DNA of 64,000 nt from Symbiodinium microadriaticum (lineage: Eukaryota; Sar; Dinophyceae; Suessiales; Symbiodiniaceae). Where the stretch lies: assembly GCA_001939145.1 (NCBI GenBank), contig LSRX01000047.1:52914-116913 (forward strand), in the 5' to 3' direction. The notes under the pieces are model-generated. The model made no database searches. It saw only the letters and a program-made list of their open reading frames with translations, and was not told the origin of the DNA. Position numbers and translations under genes: made by a program. Below, in pieces: positions 35,101-47,060 of the stretch. Position 1 is the stretch's first letter; each line of letters opens with the position of its first letter.

Positions 35101-38100
35101 GCCTTTAAACCCTAATTAAACCCTGCATCCGAAACCCCGCACCATCAGGACCTAAAGTCCAATGCCCTCAAAGCCCTCAAGCGCTAAACCCCTAAACCCC
35201 TAAACCCCTAAACCCCTGAACCCCTAAACCCCTAAACCCCTAAACCCCTAAACCCCTAAACCCCTGAACCCTAAACCCTAAACCCTGAACCCTAAACCCT
35301 AAACCCCTAAACCCCTAAACCCCAAACCCCTAAACCTGGAATCCTCATCCGTAACCTCCCAAATCCTACACCCCTTCATCCTCAGGCCCGACCCTCAACT
35401 TCGAGAGTTCTCTTCAGATAAGTAGGGTTTAGGGTTGAGGGGTTTAGGGGTTTAGGGGTTTAGGGTTTAGGGTTTAGGGATAAGTGGTTTTTTTTTGGGT
35501 TTCTGGTGCCAGAAACATGGGCACTAGAGCTACATTCGTCGTCTTCTCGTGAACTTGATGTTGCCTAGGTAGCTTCAACGCAGCCTTCCTGCAGAACAGC
35601 ACCCAGCAAGAGCATTCTCAGAATTCCGGCCTCACCCATGTCGACTCCTAGACTCTAAACCCTAAAATCCCGAACCCTGAACCCTAAGCCCTAAACCCTA
35701 AACCCTAAACCCCAAACCCTAAGCCCTAAATCCTTAACCCCAAACCCCTAAAGCCCAAGGCCTCGATCCGTCCAAAGACCGAAGCCATAGGGACCTGAAT
35801 TGTTAGCGTGTTTGTGTTGTAAATAAGGTTTGCCAGGGATTTATAAGGGCCTGTAAGGGGGTCTGCATGGTTTAGTAGTGTTCCTTAGGGTTGCTATTGC
35901 TTAAGCGTTTTCGGGTGTAGGGGCTTAGGACTTGCATAGCGCCCTAAAGCCTGAACCGCTAAACTGCCAGCCACAAGCCTTCCAAAATGCCATGCCCTAC
36001 CCCGAAGACCTAACCCCTCAACCCTACACCCTGAACCCGAAACCCCAAACCCTAACACTCCAGCCTTGCCTTGGAACCCTGGAACCCCTAAACAATCAAA
36101 GCCTGAGTCCTAAGCCCCAGGCCCCAAGCCCTGCACACCGTAAGCCTTAAACCCTTAGCCCTAAACCCCAAGACCAAAAACCCGAAACCCTTAGCCCTAA
36201 ACCCCCAAGTCCAAAAAACCCGAAGCCTTAAACCCTAAACCCTAAACCCGAAGGTGCAAGATCAGCCTCTTCAAGGACGAATCGACGTCTCGGTGGAGCT
36301 CCTTGGCTTAGGTGTCTGCGGCTAGAGTCTGGGGATCTTGAGGCTTTACAGGGTTTAGGGTTTAGGGTTTAGACCTTGGGGTTTAGGGTTTAGGCCTTGG
36401 GGTTTAGGGTTTAGGCTTTGGGGTTCAGGGTTTAGGCCTTGGGGTTTAGGGTTTAAGCTTTGGGGTTTAGGGTTTAGGCTTCAGGGTTTAGGCTTTAGGG
36501 TTTAGGGCTTAGGTAGGCCAAGAGCTTCATGGAGTCTGGTGAGCCTTTAGGGCATATGAGAAGGTCGCTGAGGCTTTGAGGGTGTTGTTGAATTGATTTC
36601 TTTCGGGCTCGGATGTTTTTGAGGTTGCGGGCTTTGACAGTTTCAGGAGAAACCTAAACCCGAAACCCTTAGCCTTAAGCCCAAGCTAATTGTTTTCGGC
36701 AGGTTCCCTCCACTGGCTTCCCCACTCTTCCGGGACAAACACCGGACGCCCCCTGGCTGTTGGGATGTTTTTTTTTCGGGATGTAGAACATCAACATAAT
36801 TGTCATCGTCATCATCAACTTGGTGGTCATCATGATGATGGTGATCATCATCATCACCACCACCGTCATCGTCAACAACAATTAACAAGGTCATTACTAC
36901 CATCATCACCCTCGTCCTCACCAGCACCATGTCATTGTCATCGTTAGCATCCTCGTCATATCATCACCAAATCATCATAACAATCAGTGCTGTTCTTGGT
37001 AGTCATTGTTTTGTTCAGCGTCTTGGAAGTAGAAGGCTCCGCTGTAGACGCTTACGGTGATATTCCGATGACGATTTGTGGTGGCAGGATTGTAACGGTT
37101 GACAAATAAATAGTGTTGGAGCATTCTCAAACTACTGTAGCACTTCTTGAAGACGTTTGTTTCGCTTCTTCCAATGACCTAAGGAAGTCCATGCAATATC
37201 ATAGCATTTGTAGCAGGAGAAGTAGCAGTAAGAAGAGTCATGGCAGCAACGGGCGGAACATTTGCTTCGTAGTAGCAGTACTCATGTAGGAATGGGAACA
37301 ATGCATGGATAAAGTGACATTCCGTCCAAGACAGCGTACATGGTGCTACCCATGGATTCCTTATCTTAGTAACACAGCCAGTATGCAAAAATGAGAGAAT
37401 CCACCGCAGCGGAGGAACGATCATTTTCAATGTCGGTCTCGACAGATATTGTAGGGATGCCCGTTGCAGTTCGTCGCAGTACGCACAGCAAAGACAGCTT
37501 TGAGGCAGGGCCTCACTACCTTCCTTGCCACAACACTGACTGACGTCCTCAACTCGCCTGGTGTCTTCGATCCGGCGCAACTGAGCGTGCGCAAGGGCGA
37601 GGTCACCTGGGCGCCTTGGGCTGTCGGGCTTTTGGCTCAATTTTTAGGGTTTAGGGGTTGAGGGTTTAGGGTTCGAGGTTGAGGATTTTTTTAGGGGTGC
37701 GATAGGATTGAGCTTGCAGGGTTTTGGGTTCGAGTTTAAGGCATCGTGCTGAACAGGGTTTAGATGTAGGATTGCTCTAAACTACTACACATTGTGCGTC
37801 ACTGCACCCTGCGCCTCTACCTGAACCCCAAAGTATGCCATGAGCCTGAACCCTACCGTTGGCGGACACAACCCTGCATTATCCTTTAGCACTTTAAGCT
37901 CATGGCCAGCGTCGTAGATGCTTCGTTATGCGATTTCGTCCGCCAGAAGCACCAAGGTCCTTAATTACGACACATTCTAACATCCGGTATAAAGCCCATT
38001 GTCAAGCCCTTTGTAAGGCCCCTGTTAAAACTGTACATTCCCTTAGAGGGATCTTGAAACGGGTACCGAGGAGCTTCACCTGCACATCGTATATCACCCT

Positions 38101-41100
38101 TTCGCCCTAAGGCCTATACCCTAGATCCTGAACGCTAAACCCTGAGACCTATACGCTAAGCCCTATACCCTCAACTCCACAACCTAAACCCTAAACCCTA
38201 AAACCTAAACCCTAAACCCCTAAGCTCCAAGGTGCTTCACCTGCACATCATCTGCCTAAACTACGACGGCAACGCTTTCGACCTCTGCCTCCTCGCAGCC
38301 GTGGCTGCTTTGGAGGAGCTGGCTTTCAGGGGGGGAGATGGGGCTTTTGAGTTTAGGGTTTTAGGGTTTAGGGCTTAGGGTTCAGGGTTTTCTTTTGAGT
38401 TTAGGGTTTTAGAGTTTGGGGCTTCAGGCTTTGAGGTTGGGCTTCAGGGTTTGGGGTCCCTAAACCCCTAAACCCCTAAACCCCTACATCCGACACCCAG
38501 GGTTTAGGGCTTCAGGGTCTGGGGTTTAGGGTTTTTGAAGGCGTAGGACCTGGGGTTCGAGCTTAGGGTTTTAGGGTTTAGGGTTTAGGCGGGTTTAGGG
38601 TTTAGGATTTAGGGCTTTAGGGTTTTTAGGGTTTTAGGGTTTAGGATTTTAGGGCTTCAGGGTTTTTAGGGTTTTAGGGGTTTAGAATTTTAGGGTTTAG
38701 GAGGGTTAGGGTTTAGGGGGGTTCCAGGTCTCCGGCTTGTCAGTTGGACTTGAAAGCGGCTGAAAGGTGAAGATGAGAGACTAGAATATACGGTAAGATA
38801 GATACTTTGATATATTATAACATACTGTACTAAGCTTTTGCATAGTATATCGTACTATAGTACGGTATACTTGTATATGATAAGATACTATAAGATACTA
38901 TAGTATACCATAATATACTACACTCAGGAGTAGCTTGCGGAGGTTGAGCCGCGCACAAACTCCTCGGTGTCTGGCCTGCCCTAATGGGCTAACGGACACA
39001 GCAGCAAGCAGCAGGGACACCAGGGCGGCAACGATCCCACACCAAATACTATACTAGCTTCACCATGGACGGATTACTACTATACCAGCTTCACCATGAA
39101 CGGATTTGACATCTTTTTACTTTTCCGCATTCCCCGAATCAGAGGACACGGACAGCACGAATTAGAAGCCGGGCCCTGCGCTACGCAACCCAGGTCAGTC
39201 ATGAATGGGGTCTACATGCAGCCTCGAACCGGCAAGCTCAAGCCCAAAAAAACCCGGAGCCTTCCGCGTACGCTCCTTGACCCAACTCTAAGCCCTAGCA
39301 AACTGCTGAGGACACAGTTTGGCTTTAGGGTTGAGTGCGTAGGAAGCAGCAAGGATACTCGCCTGCCTGCGCTGGTGCAGCCGGCTGTGGAGGCGAGATT
39401 TCGCTGGCGAGTCAGAGTCTTCAGGGGACAGCGATTGCAAGCACAACACGACACGTTCCCCAAATCAGACTCTCACCGCAGTCTCTTTTCTCACCGTACC
39501 CCATAGAGGATCCTTCCGTGTGTAGAAGAGTATCGTTATGTACCACGATCGTGTTACAGTATGGTATGTGAGAAGCAGGTCTACTGATTTATTTTCATCT
39601 TGCAGGGTGTAAGAGGGGGGGCGGCGGGTATGGGTGATTTGGGCATCAAGCCTAAATCCCAAACTTCAAGCCGCTGAACCCTAACCCTAACCTTCCAATA
39701 TCCCTTAATTAAGGAATACACCTTAAATCATATTGTGGATCCTACTATGGCTTAGGTATATTCCTTGATTAAGAACCCTAAGCCCTAAACCCTAAACCCT
39801 AAATGTGCGATAGAATCGCGCATATGCCAGCATCTACGGGTGCCCCATATGTGTACATTCTGGGCTTTGACTTTAACTTAAGCGAGAACTTGCCGGTATG
39901 GCAGTAAAGTCAGCTGCGAAGAAGACTGAGCGGATGGCGAAGAGCAAACCGGCCAAGGGAAAAGGCAAAGCTGGCAAGGATGGTACTGGATCATCTGAAG
40001 AGGGAACAAATGACAAGGACGGGGGGGGATGCCGGCCATCAAGATGAAGAAGGCGAAGATGGTAACAGTAAGAGTTCCAGGAAGCCTAAACCAGGAAAAG
40101 TAGAACGCACTGGAAAGAGGAAGAGACCAGCATTGCCTCGTGGGTCAGTGGATGATTCAGTGGTTTCAGTTTGCCAGAACATTATACAGATCGACTTGGG
40201 TGGTGCGGAACGTGACAAAGAGACATCGCACAATACTATGCTCCGCAATCTTGTGAATATTGTGGCATCACGTGGTCAGGCTAGGCAAGTGCCTGTTTTT
40301 GACTACACAAACGTGAGGAGCAATTTCAATGAGAGGACAACTATAGCTGACTATGATGCAATAGGATAGTCGCTCAGGGAAGTCGTGGAGGTATGCAGTT
40401 TCCATATTGGAAAGATACCACTGCGAGACCCTTCCCCCAAATTGCGGACCAAACCGAATTAAGCCACAACTCTCAGGAACGAACGATATAAAGTAATTGC
40501 ACGGCTAGTGGCGCCGAAGCTCGCAAAACAGGTGCGCGCAGGGCTCTAGCAAGCAAAAGCCCTAAATTTGGAAGGTCCGGGAACCCCTGAGATCATCATG
40601 CCCGGTGCTTCCCTGAAGCCGCGATCCCGAAGACTCCACCCTGTGACGGAAAATCTGTCTCAGTCTTAGGGGGTTTGAGGGTTTAGGGTGCAGTAGCAGT
40701 AGCAGTAGCAGTTGAGACCCGCTACAACTCCCAGACCCCCCCAACAAACAACCCTAAACCCTAAAACCCTAAACCCTAAACCCTGGACCCTAAACCCTAA
40801 ACCCCTAAACCCCTAAAGCCCTAAACCCCTAAACCCCTAAAGCCCTAAACCCCTAAACCCTCAAACCCCACAAAGCAGTAGCCCAGAGGCTGGTCGCCTT
40901 ATGGTGGCAGGCCCGGAGGCTCAAGAGCTCGCGTCCGAGGCTCGCACTTCGTGGGGCGAAGTAGGGTTAAGGGGTTTAGGGCATACGGGATTTCGGGGGG
41001 ATTATGATTTTAGGGTTTCGGGTTTAGGGTTTAGGCTTAGGGGTTGAGGGTATAGGGGGTTTAGGAGGGGGGATTATGATTTGAGGGTTGAGGATTTAGG

Positions 41101-43636
41101 ATTTAGGGGCTTTAGGTTTAGGGTTTAGGCTTAGGGGTTGAGGGTATCGGGGGTTTAGGCTACTTCGTGTGGGGAAGTAGGGTTTAGGCTTAGGGGTTGA
41201 GGGTATAGGGGGTTTAGTAGGGTTTGGGCTTAGGGGTTTGGGCTTAGGGGTTTAGGGTGTCGGGGGGATTTAGGGGTTTAGGGTATAAGCTTGAGGGTTT
41301 AGGGCTGTAGGGTTTTGGGGTCTAGGGTGTTAATATGGGGTTCTTGTTTTGGGTGTTCCCTATTATACAGATGGCAGAATCTGCCCCAAAACCCTATTCA
41401 AATTATTATGGCCTGTATGTTCGGGTTTAGCAGTTGAGGTGCTTGGGGTTGAGGGTTAAGAGTGAGGGTTTAAGATTTAGAGTTTATGCGTGAGGGCTTC
41501 GGGTTTTAAGGGTTAGGATCTGGGGCTTCAGGGTGTGGGCTTGGGATTTAGGGGTTTAGGTTTGGGGTTTAGGGGTTTCTGCTTGCGTTTCAGTATTCAT
41601 GTTTCGGGGTTTAGCATTCGCAGCTTAGGATCCGATTGTGAAATGATAACTTTGTAAATGGTTGTTGCCTGACGGTTCTCGTTGGTGGCGACAAGGGACG
41701 TTTTTTCGATTTGCCCTTGAGTACGATGTGGCTAAATGTGCCGCCATGCTCATCTCGACCGGAATCACGGTAAACCGCGAGACCGCCTCCCTCAGTTGGT
41801 GGCACGCATTGCCCATGTTGCTGTCGCACTCACCATTGCCCCCCTAAACACAACCAACCCTTAGAGAATACTTCAAAAACCCTAACCTAATTCCTTGCAC
41901 AGCCCCCTACAGAACCCTGACCCAAACATGCAGAACCCTTGTAGAACAAATCCTACTCAAGCCCCAGAGCCCGTATAGAACCCTTGCAGAGCCCAAATGG
42001 AAGCCCTAGTAAACGCCCTCAACCTCCTACAGAAGCCAGTCCCTAAAAACTTTAAACCCGAGACCTAAACCCTAAACATCCCTAAATAACCATAATCCCT
42101 AAGCCCTAAGCGCCCTAAACCCTAAACCCTAGACCCCAGAGCTCTTTGGGTTCACCTAAACCCTAAACCCTAAACCCTAAACCCTAAAAGGCTAGAGGCG
42201 TGACCTTCCTCTCGCGGCCTTTGCCCGCCACCTTCGCGCAGATGCCCGGGGCCTCGGCCGGTTTTGCTGGGTTTCGTGCCTTGGCGTTTCGGGAAGTGTC
42301 GGTTTAGGGTTGAGGGTTTTGGGTTAGAGTTTAGGCTTTAGGGTTCAGGGTTCAGGGCTTAGGGTGAGGACTTAGAGGTAGGGTTCTTCTGGATCTTGGG
42401 TGATTTTTGAGCTGAAAAGGCGTGCCAAGGTATCTAGTGTAAGCTTTTCTAAGAAAGGGTAGAGGTGGTCAAGTTCCTAAGGAAGAACCCAGTAATGTGG
42501 TAAGGTTTCAGAGTTTGGCATCTAGGCCTTGAGGTTGGACTTGCTTTTTGAAGGCTAAGGACAGGCGAGGTATTTCGGGTACTTTGGGGCTTGTGTGCTT
42601 CGTGTATCAGGTGCGTCGGGGTTGCTCGAAGGCCGCAAGGTATAATTGGTCTACAGAGTTTTCTGTGGTTCATGGTACTGCAGCAAGTAAGAGCAGAGTA
42701 GGATCCGAAATCTTGCGCTGAAGCCTGAGCCCCGATAAGCCCACCAACTGAAGAACTCCCGAGCCTTGCGCCACTCTGTGGTTTTGCGTTTAAGGCATCG
42801 CTTCGAAGCCGGTAGAGCAAAGACCCTACGCCCTAAGCCGAGACTCTATACCACCCTAAACCCTAAACCCCTAAACCCCTAAACCGCTAACCCTAAACCC
42901 CTAAACCGCAAACCCCTAAACACTAAACCCTAAACCCTAAGCCTAAACCCCTGAACCCTCCCGGTTCTCACTCCCTAAATGCAACCCTCAACCCGAAACC
43001 CTAAACCCAAAACCCTACAACGAGAAGGCTCTAGCAAACTTGATGGGATCCAGGCCCGGTGGTCAGTGGGTGCTGGACCCATGTGCAGTGGAGGAAGGCC
43101 AGGCCTGCATAGTATTCGCTTTGCTTTGGCCTGAATGTAGGTACACAAGGACCCGGAAAAGCCTGTAAACCCTAAACCTAAACCCTGGACCCTAAACCCT
43201 AAACCCTGGACCCTAAACTTTAAACCCTGGACCCTAAACCCTAAACCTAAACCCTAAACCCTGGACCCCAAACCCCAAACCCGAAACCTTGGACCCTAAA
43301 CCCTAAACCCGATAAGGCTAGACTATGCACGGACCGACCCGTGGGCCTTGTTTCAGGGCCGGGGCCTGCTGCGCAGGGGTTTGGTTTAGAGTGGATTCTC
43401 CTTTAGGGTTCATAGGGTTTATAGGGTTTAGGGTTTATAGGGTTTAGGGTTTAGGGTTTATTAGGTTTTGGTGTTTAGGGTTTAGGGTTTAGGGTTTAGG
43501 GCTGCTGCGTGGGCCTTCAACCTCACAAGTGCCTTCAAGAGCCGGGCATAACCGGGAGACTAGCAGGGCTGCGGAACGAATCATGGATGAGCTAAATCAG
43601 GTGGAGGATTCCGTCAACAAAAGCCCGAAGCAATGA
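32191..43636 (+). CDS. Exosome subunit RRP43/EXOSC8-like (RNase PH fold), about eleven exons
   Basis: Structural RNase PH-type subunit of the RNA exosome ring, in RNA processing and decay. Exons: 32191-about 32249 (MDADLLQRFNPEEGRAWE); 33298-33391 (YYRHFLEDGLRPDGRGLRD); 34908-34993 (FGSASLRLGRSAVLAGVRAE; GC donor); 36254-about 36311 (GRIDVSVEL); 36703-about 36765 (FPPLASPLFRDKH); 37509-37610 (TTLTDVLNSPGVFDPAQL; GC donor); 38232-38321 (VLHLHIICLNYDGNAFDLCL; GC donor); 40889-40960 (24 codons); 42191-about 42249 (FLSRPLPATFAQMPG); 43028-43140 (GQWVLDPCAVEEGQA); 43564-43636 (RAAERIMDELNQVEDS, stop TGA). Order and spacing follow human EXOSC8 from EYYRRF to the C-terminal helix, and most junctions keep phase. 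The start ATG is the first one upstream in a plausible exon and is less certain. The exon joins around 36311-36703 are not resolved. Confidence 0.85.
34995..36250. repeat. RRP43 intron filled with CCCTAAA blocks
   Basis: C-rich blocks at 35040-35125, 35185-35340, 35650-35760 and 36140-36250, with one opposed G-rich block at 35423-35480. A stretch at 35500-35640 and another at 35770-35930 are non-repetitive with no clear exon. Confidence 0.75.
36785..36970. repeat. CAT/CATCAC trinucleotide microsatellite
   Basis: Imperfect CAT/CAC/GTC triplets inside the RRP43 intron. They produce His- or Asp-rich frames with no meaning. Confidence 0.85.
38790..38925. repeat. AT-rich ATACTATA tract
   Basis: Units such as AAGATACTATAAGATACTAT and AGTATACC within an RRP43 intron, similar to 4985-5170 and 30820-30910. 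Confidence 0.8.
39692..39775. mobile_element. Miniature palindromic element, family B copy 1
   Basis: Arms CCCTTAATTAAGGAATACAC and GTATATTCCTTGATTAAG flank a loop containing GGATCCTACTA. Related copies lie at 58900-59005 and 62363-62478; the words CCTTCCAATATCC, AGGAATA and GGATCCTACTA are shared with the latter. Non-coding, MITE-like. Confidence 0.7.
39899..40369 (+). pseudogene. Intronless ORF nested in an RRP43 intron, broken at a G-run
   Basis: A frame starts at ATG 39899 with a Lys-rich segment (MAVKSAAKKTERMAKSKPAK, then GKGKAGKDGTG) and is followed, after a run of nine G at about 40020-40028, by a second frame that continues to TAG at 40367-40369 (HQDEEGEDGNSKSSRKPKPG; SVCQNIIQIDLGGAERDKET; VPVFDYTNVRSNFNERTTI). 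The two halves make sense as one protein of roughly 155 residues with one indel in the G-run, which could be a real break or a sequencing error. It has lower GC than the exons nearby and no introns, so it may be a retroposed copy. Family unknown. Confidence 0.5.
40740..40870. repeat. CCCTAAA array before an RRP43 exon
   Basis: Heptamers and CCCCTAAA octamers directly upstream of the exon at 40889. The mirror G-rich block begins at 40964, right after the donor GTAGGG. Confidence 0.9.
41328..41410. mobile_element. Family C element
   Basis: Contains GGTGTTCCCTATTATACA and CCCCAAAACCCTATTCAAAT then TATTATGGCC. The same pair of words recurs at about 6110-6180, 12510-12580, 46367-46455, 48385-48470 and, less well, 52325-52412. 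Termini are not sharply defined, so mobility is an inference from copy number. Confidence 0.5.
41860..42185. repeat. AGAACCCTT-type repeats and CCCTAAA blocks
   Basis: Words such as CAGAACCCTTGTAGAACAAA and GTATAGAACCCTTGCAGAGC repeat loosely (41860-42020), followed by CCCTAAA heptamers up to the exon at 42191. Confidence 0.65.
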
Positions 43637-44129
43637 ATACTAAACCTTTGGGAATAATTCTGCAATCTTCGACTCCCCAACCATGGAAACCCGACAGCCG
43701 GAGTCCTAAACCCTCAATCCAAGACTTCGAGCCCTAACTCAACCCCCTACACCCTCAGAGCCAGGATTTAGGGTCTATGGTTTGGGTTTGGGTTTGGGGG
43801 TCTGGGGTACACCCTGCACCAAAACCCCGCACCTCTGTTAGCTTAAGCCCTACACCGGCTCGGGCCGCGAAGTGTGGGTACTCTCCAGGAGCTGCTTCAG
43901 GGCGTTTCCCTAGGTTCAACAAACTACCACCCTAAACCCTAAACCCTAAATCATGAAAATACCTGTAACCTCCCTACAGCCCCCAAGCCCCGAACCCCAA
44001 ACCCACAGCCCCTAAGCCAGAAGCCTACAGCCCCTAAACCCTAAATTTCAAACCCTCTTACCCTCTTGGCCTTACGCCCTAAAGGCTGTAAGCGCTACCC
44101 TAAACCTAAACCCCCAAACCCTAAACCCC

Positions 44130-45213
44130 AGAACCCTCACGCCCATAGCGCCAACTCACACAGAGTGAGTCTCATCTCATGCGGAGAAAGAGGCTGGTGC
44201 ACTTTAACAATCCAAACCCTAAACCCTAAACCCCTAAATTTCTTCTTCTTCTTCCAAGCGTGAGGTCCGAAGATCCTCCTGTGCTATGCACATGCAGTCC
44301 AAAAGCCAACGGTGGAGCACCACCAGGGGGTGCTCGACACTAGCGCCTAAGCGCTAGAAGTCGCTCAGAAGAGCTGATGGGGCGCGGCCAGACGTCTCCG
44401 CCCGTCCGAGGAGGTGAAACGCAAGACCGGACAGACAACGACGTGTCTTGCGCAACCCCAGAGCCGGGGCTGAAATGGCGAGACGAGCTCCGCGGACGCA
44501 AGGCGGAAAGCTTTCAGCGCCGCTGCAAGGGGGACCGGGGACCAAAGCAGGGCACCCTGCGAGGCCCGGCGTGCAAGATGGCGGGTGAGAAGAGGACCCG
44601 ATGCTGCAACAAAGACAGCAGAGGATTGGCTGCCATGGGCCTCGCGACGGAGCCAGCCTCACACACGCCGCATTTCCCGGTTTGATTGGTGCCCAGTAGC
44701 GATAGTGAGGAGGCGGTGCCAGATAGAGGCCAGGCAGAGAGCAAGATCCAGATTTCTGCGTTCGCAGTGTATCTGGACCATCCCACCGAGGCGAGGGGGT
44801 GGACAGATCAGCATCATCGGCCCCCTCAAGGAAGCAAAAACACAGCCGATCGCCAACACTAGGGAAGGTTGCACTGTCATGGTCTTCTGATTCCTGCTGA
44901 GAGAGGCAGGCGACGCGTGGAGATCCAGCCCAGGCCAGTAGATCAGCACAGTGAAGCGCAGTGATATAGGCCAAAGGCCAGCAAAACCCCACCAAGGGGA
45001 TGTATGCAGCGCGCCAGAGGTCACTGGGCCGGGGTCTGGTGTATCGCAAGGTAGAAAAATGGCCCACAACCAACTCGAGCCGAGACGCCTTAAACCCCTA
45101 AGCCATAAATCCTACACCCCAAACCCTCACGCCCACCGCGCAAACTCACACGGAGTGAGTCTCATTTCATGCGGAGAAAGAGGCTAGTAGTGTACTTTAA
45201 AAATCCAAACCCT
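44130..45213. mobile_element. GC-rich island between two 91-bp direct repeats
   Basis: Two related segments, 44130-44220 and 45122-45213, share AACCCTCACGCCCA, AACTCACAC, GAGTGAGTCTCAT, TCATGCGGAGAAAGAGGCT and TACTTTAA-AATCCAAACCCT-type ends. Between them lie about 900 bases of GC-rich sequence without telomere motifs. It has the longest intact non-repeat frame of the window (239 codons on -, 44354-45073, starting MVVGHFSTLRYTRPRPSDLW) and overlapping + frames of about 100 codons. None resembles a transposase, reverse transcriptase or integrase that I know. Terminal direct repeats suggest a small LTR-like or composite element, or simply a segmental duplication. Confidence 0.4.
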
Positions 45214-45370
45214 GTCATGAACCCTAAACCCCTAAACCCTAAACCCCTAAACCCTAGACCCCTAAACTCTAGACCCTAAACCGTAAACCCCTAAACCCTA
45301 AACCCCGAAACCCTAACCACTAAAGCCCTAAACCCCTAAACCTTCACCCCTAAACCCTAAAGCCGAAAAG

Positions 45371-45429
45371 GCTTGGGCGCCTCCGCCTCCCTGTGCAACG
45401 TGAATGGCTCCTGGCTGGTGTTTCACCAG
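45371..45429 (+). CDS. Candidate exon with GC donor
   Basis: Acceptor CGAAAAG and GC donor (CACCAG|GCGACT) bracket a frame LGASASLCNVNGSWLVFHQ. CCCTAAA repeats precede, TTTAGGG variants follow. Composition looks globular. Not identified. Confidence 0.45.
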
Positions 45430-46366
45430 GCGACTTGGGCTTAAGCGCGGGTTTAGGCTTTGGGTTTCGGGACCCTAAGCCTAAAACCCTAGACCCCTAA
45501 AGGGTTTAGGGTCGAGGGTTTTGGGACCCAAAACCCGAAACGGTTTAGGGCTTGGGGTTTGGGGACTTTGGGGGTCTGAGTGCTCTAGCCGACCAGGCTT
45601 TACATGGCTTGATTGGGCTTTAGGGTTTTGATGGGTCCAGGCGGTTAAACTTAAAGGGGTCGGGCTTTTACTGTACGGCTGGGCCAGCTGTTACCTGGTG
45701 TTTTTTTCTGTTTTTTTAGAAATGTTTTGGGTAATTTTGTTCAGGTTTGGAGAGATGTCCCAGGTCGGGGTTGCGGATGTTCCGACCCTCAGCCTCGCAC
45801 CCAAAACCTGGGACTTGGGCTTTTGATTTAGTGGGCCCGTGATCAAGAAACGCATTATCTTGAAATGATGGCGGGGAAACGAAACCCCGTCTTGCGCCGT
45901 CTTCGGATTTAGTAGGCTTCCTGTAATGTATTCAGCAATCAGGAGAAACACCTACCCTTCGTACCTGGATCCAAGTTCCCGCTTCCTTGGCTTGGCTATA
46001 GCATTCCTTACTGCATTGGGCGAACGATTTTACACGCAATGCGACAGTCCCAGTCCAAATCTTTAGACTAGAGTCCCTTCACCCTACCTGTTGCATAGAT
46101 CTCGGAATCATGCAAGAGTCGGTGCTCAGGGAGCTTTGTTCGGGCTTCAGGATTTGGGATTTCCGGTTTTGGCTCTTCGGGTTTAGAGCTCGCCCAAAAC
46201 CGCTCCCAGCGACATCCCATCGTGGAGCCTTCCTCCTCAAACCTAAACACTAAACCCTGAATAAACCTCTTCTACGCTTTCGGGTTTAGGGTTTGCAATC
46301 TGGGTCTTTGGGTTTAGGTCGAGCCCCAACCTTGAATATAAAATCCTAAATAATTGCCAAGAGTAT

Positions 46367-46455
46367 ATTTTTGGGGGTTCCTTATTATACTTATAGTATA
46401 CTTTAGTAATTATACTATACCCCAAAACCCTATTCGAAATTCCAGGGCCCCTACA
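46367..46455. mobile_element. Family C element, second clear copy
   Basis: TTTTTGGGGGTTCCTTATTA at the left, an AT-rich centre with TACTTATAGTATA, then CCCCAAAACCCTATTCGAAA and GGGCCCCTACATGA. The outer words match the copies at 41328-41410 and 48385-48470. Confidence 0.55.
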
Positions 46456-46954
46456 TGAACGCTTGAGCCCGAAGGCAAAGGCCACGCCCGGCTCTGAAAG
46501 CTTGGGGGCATGTGCCAAGATCTATCTCTAAACCCTAAGCCCTTACCCCTGAACCCTAAGGCCCTAAGCTCTAAACCCTAACCCTAACCCTTAAAGCCTA
46601 AGCCCTAAACCCTGAACCCTAAGCCCTAAACCCTAAGCCCTAGACCCTGAACCCTAAAACGTAAACCCTAGGGCCCTAAACCCTGAACTCTAAGCCCGAA
46701 GCCCGAAAATTCGAAGCCCGAGACCTTCAACCCTAGGAGCCCGGAACCCTCAGCCAAGCTTAAGACCCTATGAGCTCTGAAGACCAACCTCTAACTCTGC
46801 GTTGATGGGGCCCAGGGCTCCGAAACCTTCCTAAACCCTAAAGCCACAACCCTACGTCCGAACCCCTACGTCCGAAGCCCTATACCGGAAGCCCTAAACC
46901 CGAAACCCTAACCCGAAACCCTCAACCCGAAACCCTAACCTCGAAACCCTAACC

Positions 46955-47060
46955 TCTACTCCGGTTCGCGGCCCCGATCGTGGACGTGATCGAGGACGCG
47001 ATCTGGAGTGGGCGAATCCTCGGTGGTTCAGCCGCTGGCGGAGCGCGTGATGCGCGCCCA
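46955..47060 (+). CDS. GC-rich coding island, frame unresolved
   Basis: Between CCCTAAA-type repeats and TTTAGGG repeats. One frame reads APIVDVIEDAIWSGRILGGS, another an Arg/Asp repeat (RGPDRGRDRGRDLEWANP) like RS/RD-rich RNA-binding proteins. No clear acceptor is visible at the left. Confidence 0.3.

Noticed and set aside
37628..37642. Relict of the dinoflagellate spliced leader (TTTTGGCTCAA)
   Set aside because: Only 11 bases match and the upstream CCGTAGCCA part is absent; chance is enough.
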